From positions 274,677 through 338,676 of the forward strand of contig CASIAB010000002.1 of NCBI GenBank assembly GCA_949372635.1: a DNA stretch of 64,000 nt, written 5' to 3'. Below the pieces are notes generated by a model, which had not been told where the DNA came from, did no database searches, and saw only the letters and a list, made by a program, of their open reading frames with translations. This DNA comes from an uncultured Pseudomonadales bacterium (GTDB lineage Bacteria > Pseudomonadota > Gammaproteobacteria > Pseudomonadales > Pseudohongiellaceae). Positions 35,460-45,071 of this stretch are shown here, piece after piece; positions within the stretch are counted from its first letter, which is position 1; the number at the start of each line of letters is the position of its first letter. Position numbers and translations under genes: made by a program.

Positions 35460-36596
35460 ATGAAGACTATTAGAAGCATAGCCGGTCTTACCGCCGTCAT
35501 GCTTATAAGCGGCACGCTCAGCGCCCAAAGCGCAACCGTGCTCTACAACGAGCGGGTCGTAGAGCTGGAGCAAACACTGCCAGACGCTACCGACCTTTGG
35601 GTTAAGCCTGAAGATCTTACCCGAGTAAACGATTTTGTTCTTAAGCCTGAAGGGGCTTGTTTGGATGAATTGTGTGTTCCGGTTCTCCAAGATCGAGACG
35701 GTGCCATGTTTATTACTCGTCGCGGCCAAGCATGGTTCAACGTTACCGAACTGGCGAACAAACTACAGCAAGCCTATGTCACGGATTACAACGATGGCAT
35801 CTGGAGTTTTGGCACCATGCCAGTAACGCGTCAGTCTTTTCTACGAGGTGGCGAAGCACCCGATTTCGAATTGATGGGTCGAGACGGCGAGCTAGTTCGT
35901 CTTTCAGATTTTCGTGGCAAAAAGGTATTACTCCTTACTTGGGCCTCGTGGTGAGGATGCCGTCTAGACGTGCCCGTGTGGCAGTCCATATACGAAGAAC
36001 TCAAGTCTGAAAATTTTGAAATTATTTCCGTAGCGCAAGATACCGGTGGCGAAGAAGCTGCTGGATACATCTATGACGATGCCAATGTTAGCTACACAGC
36101 CATTATCGATGTGAATCATCAGATAAGCTCGATTTATAATTTGGTCAATGTCCCCTCCGGTGTATGGATTGATGAACAAGGCAAGATCATGCGTATCAAT
36201 GAAGGTACCTATGCGAAGGAACATATGAACGGCGCATGGGGTACCAACGACTACGTGCCTATTGTCCGTGACTGGGTGAAAAAGGGAGCCGATAGCGAAT
36301 ATGTCTGGGATAGAGATAAGGTCCGGGAAAGCATCGTTCAACGCACACCTGAAGCCGAGCGTGCACAACCTGCATTCCGTCTAGGCGGATATTACTTCAC
36401 CAATGACAATGATGAGAAAGCAGAGCAATACTGGACCATGGCACAGGAACTAGACCCAACAAGCTGGAATTATCTGCGGCAGGATCTTCTATATGAAGAG
36501 GGTGGTTCAGCTGGCCCAGAATGGCGCGCACGCCGCGAAAAAATTGAAGGTGCCGGCGGCAATTATTATGCACCTCTTGAAATAGAGAACAACTAG
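35460..36596 (+). CDS. Predicted selenoprotein: exported redoxin/TlpA-like protein with in-frame TGA (Sec165)
   Basis: One reading frame runs from an ATG with a strong AAGGAG site (35447-35452) to the TAG ending at 36596, broken only by TGA at 35952-35954. A signal peptide (to about residue 23) is followed by an N-terminal domain with C67 and C72, then a redoxin fold: G-E-A-P-D-F-E-L, L-S-D-F-R-G-K-K-V-L-L-L-T-W-A-S-W, TGA, G-C-R-L-D-V-P-V-W, N-V-P-S-G-V-W-I-D, and a helical C-terminal tail. TGA falls exactly at the thioredoxin-fold nucleophile, which is normally Cys. Read through, the product has 378 residues with a U-G-C motif. The second half starts at no ATG and has no ribosome site. A Cys-to-stop mutation is the alternative. 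Confidence 0.85.
35952..35990 (+). promoter_or_regulatory. SECIS-like hairpin following the in-frame TGA
   Basis: Directly after the TGA the transcript can fold. Bases 55-57 pair with 85-87, 58-63 with 78-83 (two G-U pairs) with one bulged G, and 68-70 with 75-77; all numbers are 359xx. A CUAG bulge sits on the 5' side, and the apical loop is UGCC. The loop starts 16 bases after the TGA and has G as its second base. Both features agree with the known bacterial SECIS pattern that recruits SelB. The fold was drawn by hand; no energy was computed. Confidence 0.6.
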
Positions 36597-36624
36597 CGAA
36601 AATTTTAACTAAGTGGTCATCCAT

Positions 36625-36660
36625 AAAAAAACCAACCAAGTTTCCTTGGTTGGTTTTTTT
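36625..36660 (+). terminator. Strong bidirectional intrinsic terminator
   Basis: A perfect 9-base-pair stem, CCAACCAAG and CTTGGTTGG, closes a TTTC loop. It is flanked by an A run on the left and a T run on the right, so it can stop both the redoxin gene on the plus strand and the convergent propeller gene on the minus strand. Confidence 0.95.
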
Positions 36661-36688
36661 AATTCTAGGAGTTGTCGCAGTTATTTAA

Positions 36689-37810
36689 TCAAAGCGCATT
36701 CCATGCAGGGCTGATTAACAAGTCAGGATCAGCTCCAGGCTTTGGTACAAACTTTTGCGTACGACCATATTGGTTGTCGCCGCCGTACAAATTACCAGCT
36801 GGGTCTACACTAAAAGAATGCACTTCTATATAACCATCTGGCAATGCAAGCGGCACCAGCCAGGTATATTTTAAATTGCCTTCAAAATCAAAATTGACAA
36901 AGCGAAGTGGACCCAAGTCTGTGATCCAGAAATCATCTTCATTGACGATGATATCCAAGGCTAACGTAAGATCACCAATCGACCTCACAAATTCAAACCC
37001 TACGGAGTCATCCGTCGCTTGCCAAAGATTTACTCGGCTCCCTGTACGATCGAGAACAAATACGCGTCCATCAGGCCCAACGGCAACCGAATGGATCGTC
37101 TTGGTTTGACCAGGCCCTTCCCCTTCGCTGCCGAATTCACCAAGATAGTTCATATCACTATCCATAATCATGATGCGGTTATTATCCAATCCATCTGCGA
37201 TTAGGATACGACCATCCTCCATAAAAGCGATATCCTGTGGCCGGCCAAAATGAGTGCCGTCGGATCCAGACACGTTTTTCTCGCCGTAGGTCGCAAGCAC
37301 TTCACTTCCATCGTTCGCTATCACGTAAATTTGATGAAATGTTTCATTTACCAGCCAAATGCGTTTCTCTGGATCGTAAGGGTTGATTCGAATCCGGTGA
37401 GGGCCAGGACCCGCCGAGCCTTCACATAAATAATCCAAATGATCCCAAACTTCGATAGGCTCGCCGTCTGCATTGACTGTGAATAGACAGTTATTCCAGG
37501 TACGGCGCGCCGTATCTCGTAATACATTAAGGCCTGCATGACCCGCAAATCCCAGGAAATCATCGGGTAGTGGGAAAGGTAAGACGGTTTCACCGCGTTG
37601 GGCGATGATGATTCGATCAGCCGATTCGGCCAAGACACCCGAATTGCCGCCAAAGGCATAACCTGCCTCAGCAAAGGGGTCCGCCCATAAGGAGACGACG
37701 TTATAGGGACTCTCCCCAATAGGCCCACGTGCATTGCCTTGCTGGGAAAATGCAGAGCTAGATACGAAGAATGCTATCGCCAATGCGGCTAGCCGGTTCA
37801 GTTTAAGCAT
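36689..37810 (-). CDS. Exported NHL-type six-bladed beta-propeller protein
   Basis: The ATG at 37810 follows an AGAGG site; the longer frame to 37894 is not needed. The 373-residue product has a signal peptide ending A-F-S-Q. It then carries NHL-type repeats: F-G-R-P-Q-D-I-A-F-M-E-D-G-R-I-L-I-A-D, V-A-V-G-P-D-G-R-V-F-V-L-D and S-V-D-P-A-G-N-L-Y-G-G-D. The fold is a propeller as in peptidyl-amidating lyase or SMP-30-like proteins, and usually binds ligands or proteins. It faces the selenoprotein gene across a shared terminator. No enzymatic motif is clear. Confidence 0.85.
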   Translation of the reverse strand: MLKLNRLAALAIAFFVSSSAFSQQGNARGPIGESPYNVVSLWADPFAEAGYAFGGNSGVLAESADRIIIAQRGETVLPFPLPDDFLGFAGHAGLNVLRDTARRTWNNCLFTVNADGEPIEVWDHLDYLCEGSAGPGPHRIRINPYDPEKRIWLVNETFHQIYVIANDGSEVLATYGEKNVSGSDGTHFGRPQDIAFMEDGRILIADGLDNNRIMIMDSDMNYLGEFGSEGEGPGQTKTIHSVAVGPDGRVFVLDRTGSRVNLWQATDDSVGFEFVRSIGDLTLALDIIVNEDDFWITDLGPLRFVNFDFEGNLKYTWLVPLALPDGYIEVHSFSVDPAGNLYGGDNQYGRTQKFVPKPGADPDLLISPAWNAL

Positions 37811-38148
37811 GGTGGTAGAGCCTCTTTTATGATTTTTGTGGTCACTTGTTGTTGCTTTGGGTACTGATTTACAGCTTATCATGACAAATAACACTATAGA
37901 AATTCAATAAACTTCGTAAAAGGTAAAAAGTTTTGCAAATATGAGCTTTTAGGCTCTTTACTAAACACTTTAATTGGATTTCAACAGCTAGCCCCGGATT
38001 GACTTAGACTTCTGAGCTGATAGTGTGATAACCCAATAATGCGCAGATCGCAGAATTTCAGGACCACACTTCTGTTCTTACTATCCCGATTAGTCTAGCT
38101 AGCCGACGTTCAGTGCACCAGTGTGAATACAAAAAACGGGGCCATACC

Positions 38149-39147
38149 ATGATTAGAAAGCTATCTTTCATATCCCTAACGCTCGCTCTTGGCAACGTAG
38201 TGGACGCTCAAGAATACCAGATTCCAAAAACTGAATGGGGCGTACCGGATTTCCAGGGAGTCTGGAAACACGCAACGGTCATGCCGCTAGAACGTCCAAT
38301 AAAACTAGGTGAGAAACGCGCCTACACCGAGGCAGAGGCTATCGCACTCGAGTCTGTAGTGCAGAAAAAATTTGAGGACAACAACGAGCCACTCGATCCC
38401 AACAGGCCACCTCCTGTGGTGGCCGAGTCACTCCCCCCGATCGGAAACTACGATCTATTCTGGCGTGACGATGCAAAATTCATCCCTACTATAGATGGTG
38501 AATTCAGAACGTCCGCGATCATCGATCCCGCTAATGGGCGTATGCCTGAACGGACAGCCCAATTTGATGCGCGTATGACGCAGTTTCGTGGAGGCAGACC
38601 CGGAAGAACTAGCGATGGCCCCGAAGGTCGCGGACTCGGTGAGCGCTGCCTCGTCGGTTTCGGAAACTCCGCTGGCCCGGTAATGAGCCCTGTTATCTAC
38701 AACAGCCACCTACAGTTCACACAATCACCTGGCTACGTGACGATTACAGCTGAGATGGTTCACGATACACGCATTGTTAAAATTGCCGATGAGCGATCCG
38801 CAGCAGCTGAGACACATCGCAAATGGATGGGAGACGCTATCGGTCATTGGGAAGGTGACACACTCGTTGTAGAAACCAAGTACTTCAACAACTGGCACAC
38901 ATTGCGGGGCATGCCGGTTAACAACATGACCGTTACTGAAACCTTTAGTCGTGAGTCCGGCAATAAATTGATCTACGGATTTACCGTAGACGACCCGACA
39001 CTTTTTACGTCGACGTTCAGCGGCGAATATCCCTTGTCGAGAATCAACAAACCAATCTACGAATACGCTTGCCACGAAGGCAACTACGGCATGATAGGCA
39101 TCCTGGCTGGTGCCAGAAAATTGGAAGAGCTGGATAGCGAAGACTAG
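38149..39147 (+). CDS. Exported conserved hypothetical protein, paralogue of the convergent gene
   Basis: The ATG at 38149 gives 332 residues with a signal peptide ending V-D-A-Q. Shared blocks with the facing gene at 39206-40198 are: I-P-K-T-E-W-G-V-P-D-F-Q-G, then Y-N-x-x-x-Q (here Y-N-S-H-L-Q), I-G-H-W-E-G-D-T-L-V-V-E-T, and I-Y-E-Y-A-C-H-E-G-N-Y-G-M. Family members are common as multi-copy secreted proteins in bacteria rich in TonB receptors and PQQ enzymes, but I know no established function. The conserved W-E-G-D-T-L-V-V and C-H-E-G-N blocks may form a ligand site. Confidence 0.85.
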   Translation: MIRKLSFISLTLALGNVVDAQEYQIPKTEWGVPDFQGVWKHATVMPLERPIKLGEKRAYTEAEAIALESVVQKKFEDNNEPLDPNRPPPVVAESLPPIGNYDLFWRDDAKFIPTIDGEFRTSAIIDPANGRMPERTAQFDARMTQFRGGRPGRTSDGPEGRGLGERCLVGFGNSAGPVMSPVIYNSHLQFTQSPGYVTITAEMVHDTRIVKIADERSAAAETHRKWMGDAIGHWEGDTLVVETKYFNNWHTLRGMPVNNMTVTETFSRESGNKLIYGFTVDDPTLFTSTFSGEYPLSRINKPIYEYACHEGNYGMIGILAGARKLEELDSED

Positions 39148-39157
39148 CTCAAGGTCT

Positions 39158-39190
39158 AAAAAAAGGTTAGCGCTTAGCCGACCTTTTTTA
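39158..39190. terminator. Bidirectional intrinsic terminator between convergent paralogues
   Basis: AAAAAAGGT and ACCTTTTTT can pair across a 13-base middle that itself offers GGTTA/TAGCC pairing. T runs occur on both strands. It lies between the stops of two convergent genes and should serve both. Confidence 0.8.
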
Positions 39191-39205
39191 GTTTGGGGAT
39201 TATTA

Positions 39206-40198
39206 CTAGGGCGAGCCGGCATCCTTGGGCGTTCCATTACCATTCATACCCTCCGCTTCATAGCGGCGCCAACCTGCAAGTATTCCCGCGAGCCCATGAT
39301 TTCCCTCATGACAGGCATATTCGTAAATCGGCATATCGGTTCTACGCATTGGCACTTTAGCTGACCAAGATACATCCCATGTCTCAGAGTCCTCGACGGT
39401 AAAGTCATAGTCGAGTGTATTCTCATCGACACGGGTAAACCGCTCGGTTACGCGCATGCTTGAAGATGCACCGCGGGCTGTTTGGTTGTAATAGAAATCC
39501 TGCGTGTGAACAACGAGCGTATCCCCTTCCCAATGAGCAATCGAATCCCCATCCCATTTAATCTGCCGCGTATGGTGCTCACTGTTTAGGCGAATAATCC
39601 GTGCCCGATGAATCATCTCATTTAGGATCATGATGTGATCTTCGGTCTGCACCAGCTGCATATTATTGTTATAGGCACCCGGCACCATCGGTGGTCCTGC
39701 GCCATTGCTCATCAGGCAACGGTCGGCTAACGTGCGAGCCTCCGGCCCGAGGCTTAACCTTCTATTTTCTGCGACCACCGCACGCCTACTCTGCCCTGCT
39801 GCGTTTGCCTGTGGAAGACGACCGTTAGGCGGATCGTAGATAAGCGAGGTGCGACGGTCGGCAATCGTTTCGACTCCGCGTTCATACCAGAATTCGTTAT
39901 AGGAGATGACGCCCGGCGGATAGCCGGCCCCTCCTACTGAATCTATGATGAGGTCACGATTCTGACGTCGATTCTCGAAGGCCGCCCATTCCTGAGCCTC
40001 TTCTGCTGTAAGCGTAGCTTTGTCGGCAAGCTCGGGTGGGCGGTTAAGAGGGGTGAGTGTACGAAAGGTATAAGTACCCTGCAAATCAGGATGGCCATAT
40101 TCCGTGCGTGGAATTGCAGATTCCTGCGCTTGCAGTGCTGGGGCCAACAACAAGTTAGCAACTGCTAAAGCCAGGATAGACGTGGTTTTGTGCTTCAT
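39206..40198 (-). CDS. Exported conserved hypothetical protein, paralogue of 38149-39147
   Basis: This 330-residue protein has an ATG at 40198 after a GAGGAG site and a signal peptide ending A-L-Q-A-Q. It shares with its convergent neighbour I-P-R-T-E-Y-G-H-P-D-L-Q-G, E-F-W-Y-E-R (E/L-F-W), I-A-H-W-E-G-D-T-L-V-V-H-T, and I-Y-E-Y-A-C-H-E-G-N-H-G-L-A-G-I-L-A-G. The two have clearly diverged over most of their length, so the duplication is old or one copy was acquired. It is periplasmic by its signal. The function is unknown. Confidence 0.85.
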   Translation of the reverse strand: MKHKTTSILALAVANLLLAPALQAQESAIPRTEYGHPDLQGTYTFRTLTPLNRPPELADKATLTAEEAQEWAAFENRRQNRDLIIDSVGGAGYPPGVISYNEFWYERGVETIADRRTSLIYDPPNGRLPQANAAGQSRRAVVAENRRLSLGPEARTLADRCLMSNGAGPPMVPGAYNNNMQLVQTEDHIMILNEMIHRARIIRLNSEHHTRQIKWDGDSIAHWEGDTLVVHTQDFYYNQTARGASSSMRVTERFTRVDENTLDYDFTVEDSETWDVSWSAKVPMRRTDMPIYEYACHEGNHGLAGILAGWRRYEAEGMNGNGTPKDAGSP

Positions 40199-40412
40199 CG
40201 TATCTCCTCAATCTTATTCATTGTGTTAAGAGGTGGCTATTAAAAGCTACTCTTGTTACCGAGGATTTCCAAGTGAAATTTTCTAGATATCAGATTCGAA
40301 CTGCTACATGGCAATTGTTGCGATCTAAAGTAACACCTAAGGAATTCATGAGTCGACGCTGATCTTCCAGAATCATTCGAAGCTATTTTTTCTCAAATGA
40401 AGTAAAAAACTC

Positions 40413-40865
40413 TTGTTCCTAGCAAAGATTGCACTAGCCATTGAATTTCAGCTCGCAACACCATCCGTTGGCTGGACCTTGCTTAATGTCAGCGCCTCTT
40501 TGGCAGCATCCGAAGAACTGCTGCAGTCTATGTCTGCTCAGCAGAAACAGAGACATCTGTGGAGCACTGTATTGCAAGATGCCCCTTTCCCATTCGCCTA
40601 TGGTGGATTGTTCCTAGGTCTGTACCTCCGGCATGGAGGTAGGTTTGCTGTTTACCTAGCAGCTCCTGCGTTCATCGTTATTCCAGTTGATCTAATCGAA
40701 AATGCTGTAAAGGTCATTACACTATTGAGGGACGAAGCACTGCTGCCCGCGAATGCCTATCTAACACCAACCTATTTCCTACTGTTTTATGCGGCCTCAA
40801 TAGTCGCGATCGGCAATCTGAGCATTAGCCTCAGCTTGAGAGTTTTGAGAAAATTTACTCAGTAG
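40413..40865 (+). CDS. Hypothetical membrane protein with four helices
   Basis: From the TTG at 40413 the product is 150 residues with hydrophobic segments near 5-30, 55-72, 78-100 and 117-140. The region A-P-F-P-F-A-Y-G-G-L-F-L-G-L-Y-L-R resembles helices of small uncharacterised proteobacterial membrane proteins. An in-frame TGA at 40398 limits the start; no ATG is available before codon 40, and no good ribosome site is seen, so the 5' end may be damaged. It stands alone, and no function is suggested. Confidence 0.55.
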   Translation: MFLAKIALAIEFQLATPSVGWTLLNVSASLAASEELLQSMSAQQKQRHLWSTVLQDAPFPFAYGGLFLGLYLRHGGRFAVYLAAPAFIVIPVDLIENAVKVITLLRDEALLPANAYLTPTYFLLFYAASIVAIGNLSISLSLRVLRKFTQ

Positions 40866-41036
40866 CTGTCTATACAATAAAAGAAATCCTACCACCACAA
40901 TAATTGAATGACTGCCTATCGGGTCGCCATTGCTTATCAGATCATTCACGGTCTCTTATTTCTTTACAGTGTGTACGGGCGGAAAATATCGCCGTTTTCG
41001 TTTAGTTTCTTTTATTCGAAAACACTCGAATTTAAA

Positions 41037-43234
41037 TTAACTAATTGAAGAAGCCTGAATTGCTTTGAGTTCACGGCGCCTCGCATGCAATCTAGGCTCT
41101 GTATAGCCGCTAGGTTGATTCACACCATCGAAAATCAGATCACAAGCTGCCTGAAAGGCAATCGAGTTTTTAAAATCTGGGGCCATCGCGCGATAAAGCG
41201 AGTCACTCGCATTCTGTTGATCTACGATCTGCGCCATGCGTTCTAGCGTTTCTCGAACCTGTTGCGATGTACAAATATTATGAAGTAACCAGTTTGCGAT
41301 ATGTTGGCTCGATATACGCAGCGTAGCTCTATCTTCCATCAACTTAATGTTATGAATGTCAGGCACTTTAGAACAACCTATTCCTTGATTCACCCAGCGC
41401 ACGACATAGCCGAGAATACTCTGACAGTTGTTGTCTAAATTCAATTGCACTGAATCAGCGCTCATTATGCTAGGGTCTTTGATAACAGGCAGGGTAAGAA
41501 TGTCACCAAGTCTCGCTACAGTGCGCTGTGCAAGTTCCAGCTGGCGCTCGAAAACGTTTACGTAATGATAGTGCAGCACATGAATTACTGCCGCTGTCGG
41601 CGATGGCACCCATGCCGTGTTTGCGCCTGACATCGGATGAGCGATTTTCTCATCCAACATCCTCGCCATAAGATCAGGCATCGCCCACATACCTTTGCCA
41701 ATTTGAGCTCTGCCCGACAATCCACAGGCGAGACCTATATCTACATTGCGATCCTCGTAGGCGGAAATCCAGGATGTGGATTTCATCTCAGCCTTTGGCA
41801 CCATCGCTCCAGCTTGCATGCTGGTGTGTATTTCGTCGCCAGTACGATCTAGGAACCCAGTATTAATAAATGCAACACGGCTCTTCGCGGCGCGTATACA
41901 TTCCTTGAGATTTACACTAGTACGTCGTTCCTCGTCCATAATGCCAATCTTGAGGGTATCGCCATCTAGGCCTAGAAACTCTTCTACGGCTGTGAACATG
42001 TCGCAGGTAAACTGAACTTCTGCCGGGCCGTGCATCTTTGGTTTAACGATGTAGATGCTGCCAGTTCGCGAATTGCGGAATTTGTTGCTCTTTCTTATGT
42101 CGATCGAAGCGATTGAGCTGGTGATAACAGTATCTAATATCCCTTCATAGATTTCTTCGTCGTGCTTATCTAGGATAGCGCTATTGCGCATCAGGTGACC
42201 GACGTTTCTTATTAGCAGCAGGCTCCTGCCCGGTAGAGTAATCGTGCTTCCTGACAAATCCTGAAATTCTCGATCGGGATTAAGAGTCCGAGTCAATTGC
42301 GAGCCTTGCTTTGTGAACGATTCCGCTAGGTCCCCGCGCATTAGTCCTAACCAATTTCTGTAGACCTCGACTTTGTCTTCGGCATCTACAGCAGCAACGG
42401 AATCTTCACAATCCTGAATTGCGGTGAGCGCCGCTTCAAGATTTATGTCTTTAATGCCAGCGGGATCGGTGCTGCCAATTTCAGAGTCGCGATCTATTAG
42501 AATCTCAATATGCAGGCCGTTATTCACAATCAATAGCGATTCTGGAGCGCTAGCTTCGCCAAGATAGCCGCGTAGTTGGTCTGAATCTGCCAGAGTCGTA
42601 ACGCCCCGATCCATTTCCACTAAGAGCTGGCCGCTGATAATTCGATACGCTCTCGCGGCATCGTGGCTGGCATTTATCAGTGGGCAGGTCTGATCGAGAA
42701 AACCCTTTGCGAAGGCGATGACCTTTTTGCCACGTAAGGGGTTATAGCCCTGTGTGCGCTCACAGCCATCAACTTCTCCAATGACATCTGAACCATAGAT
42801 GGCGTCAAACAGACTTCCCCAACGTGCGTTCGCCGCGTTCAAGGCGAAGCGAGCATTCTTAACGGGCACCACCAGCTGCGGGCCAGCCATGGTTGCAATT
42901 TCAGGATCGACATTCTCAGTACAGATAGAAAAGTCATCGCCCTCCTCTGTCACAGGTAGCCACTATCGCGTAGGAATTGCACATAGGCGCCGGAGTCGAA
43001 AGGTGTCTCGCCATGGCTCATATGCCACTCGTCAATTTGCGCCTGAAGCTTATCGCGCACAGCCAGCAGGGCTGTATTGCGTGAAGTAAACTTTTCAATT
43101 ATCGACTCGAAGCCTAGCCAGAAATCTGCCTCAGCCAGCCCCAACTCTGGCAACAGCTGTGTATTAACGAAGTCCGCCAAAAGCGGATCAACCTGAAGCG
43201 TACCTTGTTGAGTTTTTTGATTCATGGCTGCCAA
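41037..43234 (-). pseudogene. glcB: Malate synthase G, split by a frame change
   Basis: The first frame, from the ATG at 43234, encodes the N-terminal helical part (F-V-N-T-Q-L-L-P-E-L-G, then W-L-G-F-E, N-T-A-L-L-A-V-R-D) and stops at 42950. The next frame begins at a GTG at 42953 and continues [19 protein letters not shown], then [35 protein letters not shown] and G-K-G-M-W-A-M-P-D. Together they give about 732 residues, the full length of malate synthase G, which makes malate from glyoxylate and acetyl-CoA. The GTGA overlap could allow coupled translation of two pieces, but a single frameshift or a sequence error is simpler. Confidence 0.9.
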
Positions 43235-43810
43235 GTGTACTAACTACAAGCGGAATTTTCACCCTCAGGAATAACAGCAGTGGGCAATTGAAGATGATTA
43301 GGTCGGTTGAAAAACCACACTTGGGTAGCTCTAAAAAATTACTCCGCGTTGCTAACCCGAAGTTGCGCAAGGACCGTTTTCACGGGGCGCTAGTTCGGCC
43401 ATACGCTGGACCGAGCCATGCGTGTCATCAAGTTTAGCCTGACAGCGACCCTCCACATCTTCGCCTTGACTACGCACCAAGGCCGCAGCGTTGAGTTGGC
43501 GAATAACCTGAAGATGGAGTTTCCCTCTTACCTGAGTTCGACATAGCGTCTTTCGTTAGGAAATACTATGCTCAACAAACCTTAAACGCCGGCCTCCATT
43601 GAAAAGACACCTACGAGAGCTATAAAGAGTTGCATCTGAACTGTGAGCGAAGCGCTATATATCAGTCTCACCGCTATAAATATTATTCCAATGCCAAGCC
43701 CGGTGAGACCCCGCCTCTATGCGGCGCCGAATATTTTGCTTCTAAGTAAGCTACTATTTTCCCGTTCGTCTACTTTTGTGCGATTCGTCCTCAATCCCTA
43801 ACCCTAAAGA
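43235..43810. other. Intergenic stretch without a recognisable gene
   Basis: There are 576 bases upstream of glcB. It should contain the glcB promoter. All frames are broken, and fragments on the plus strand do not match a family I can name. No inverted repeats marking an insertion sequence were found. Confidence 0.5.
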
Positions 43811-45058
43811 TTATGGGTTGACGCGCAAACTGAGAGCCGCCGTATAGAGCAATGACTTATCACGATCTCTAACCACCCAATCCAATAGTGTGTTCATATC
43901 TTGTTCTACTTTACCTATAAACAGGAGGCGCCCGTTAACAACCACTTGTACCTCTTCCGAAAAATCCACCTGTTCGGGACTTAACAAGAGAGTGAACGCG
44001 TCGACCGACTCCGCGGTGACGGCAAAAATATTGCCCTTCCTGCTGACAGTCATGATCCCTGGCTGCCCTTCGACTGCCAACTCTTCTATTCGCATCCAAA
44101 GATTACGGTTGTAGCGATCGCTGCGGTCAGTAACCCACCGCAGCTCTGTTGGAAATGGATCACGAGGATTGTCGAGTTTGAATAGCTCGATCATGGGTTG
44201 CTCGTCGGGGAGCCAATTCGTATTGTGCCCACCGTCTTCTATCGCTCTGAACACATGGTCTATGTTTGCTTCTTGCAAAATATTGATGAATGGCTCAACA
44301 GATGAAACTGGATATAGTGGGTCATTCTCGCCATTTACGATATACAGCGGCCTGCTCATCAGGTTCTCGAAGAAGAGCTTATAGCCAGGTCCGCTCTGCG
44401 GATTTCTGAGCACACCGGGATGCCCGATGTAGGGTAAGAATGCGGCCCATTCCGTCGATTGCTTGAAGGCAAAAAAGTAGGTGCCGGTGCCACCATCAGA
44501 CACCCCGCTCAACGTGACCCGATTGTCATCTATGTTATATGTTTGCTTTAACTCTCTTAATATTGAAGGCAGGTTGTCCGCTTGATTCTCAAACCACCAG
44601 AATGCAGCATTCCATGCAGCTGGCACGACTACAATTCGATCTTCCTGCTTTAGTGAATCGTATCCACGCCGCCACCATTCGCCGCCCGGCTCCCATTCTG
44701 GCCGACTAACTCCACCATGCAGCATGAACTCAACAGGATAACTTCGTGTGGCGTCGTAGGTTTCTGGGATCAGATAAACGAAGGGATAACGAGTTCCATC
44801 GATGTCGATTCTAGCGCTTTCCTGCTGCCCAAGAGCAACGTCTTGCGCAAATGCAGGTCCTGCATCTAGCCACTCGTATAGCGTTTCGATATCCGGTGCT
44901 AGCGCTAGGAGTTGGCGCTTGCTGCTTTCTATATCCGCCTCGGTGCTCGCAGACCAGAAGGCAGTTACTAATTTAGAGTCATGTAATTCTTGAGCCGCAC
45001 AAACCTGCCCGAATGCAAACGTCGGAAAAATCACCAGCGCGGTTAGAATCTTTTTCAC
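43811..45058 (-). CDS. Exported alpha/beta-hydrolase (esterase-like)
   Basis: The GTG at 45058 gives 415 residues with a signal peptide (K-K-I-L-T-A-L-V-I-F to V-C-A-A-Q) and lies 13 bases after the preceding stop; the longer open frame lies inside that neighbour. The fold is alpha/beta hydrolase: E-F-M-L-H-G-G-V oxyanion strand, nucleophile serine in T-L-S-G-V-S-D-G-G-T, D in G-E-N-D-P-L-Y-P, and H in D-G-G-H-N-T. A C-terminal beta domain follows. It resembles PHB-depolymerase or esterase-D-type secreted esterases, with substrate unknown. It is paired with an exported metallo-hydrolase. Confidence 0.85.
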   Translation of the reverse strand: MKKILTALVIFPTFAFGQVCAAQELHDSKLVTAFWSASTEADIESSKRQLLALAPDIETLYEWLDAGPAFAQDVALGQQESARIDIDGTRYPFVYLIPETYDATRSYPVEFMLHGGVSRPEWEPGGEWWRRGYDSLKQEDRIVVVPAAWNAAFWWFENQADNLPSILRELKQTYNIDDNRVTLSGVSDGGTGTYFFAFKQSTEWAAFLPYIGHPGVLRNPQSGPGYKLFFENLMSRPLYIVNGENDPLYPVSSVEPFINILQEANIDHVFRAIEDGGHNTNWLPDEQPMIELFKLDNPRDPFPTELRWVTDRSDRYNRNLWMRIEELAVEGQPGIMTVSRKGNIFAVTAESVDAFTLLLSPEQVDFSEEVQVVVNGRLLFIGKVEQDMNTLLDWVVRDRDKSLLYTAALSLRVNP

Positions 45059-45071
45059 ATGAGTTCTCAAT

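Noticed and set aside
35970..36596. A separate gene beginning at GTG 35970
   Set aside because: It lies in the same frame as the preceding part, has no ribosome site, and would begin in the middle of the redoxin active-site helix. Readthrough of the TGA as selenocysteine explains it better.
43235..43810. Possible insertion-sequence remnant upstream of malate synthase
   Set aside because: No terminal inverted repeats, target duplications or transposase motifs were found; the stretch remains unassigned.
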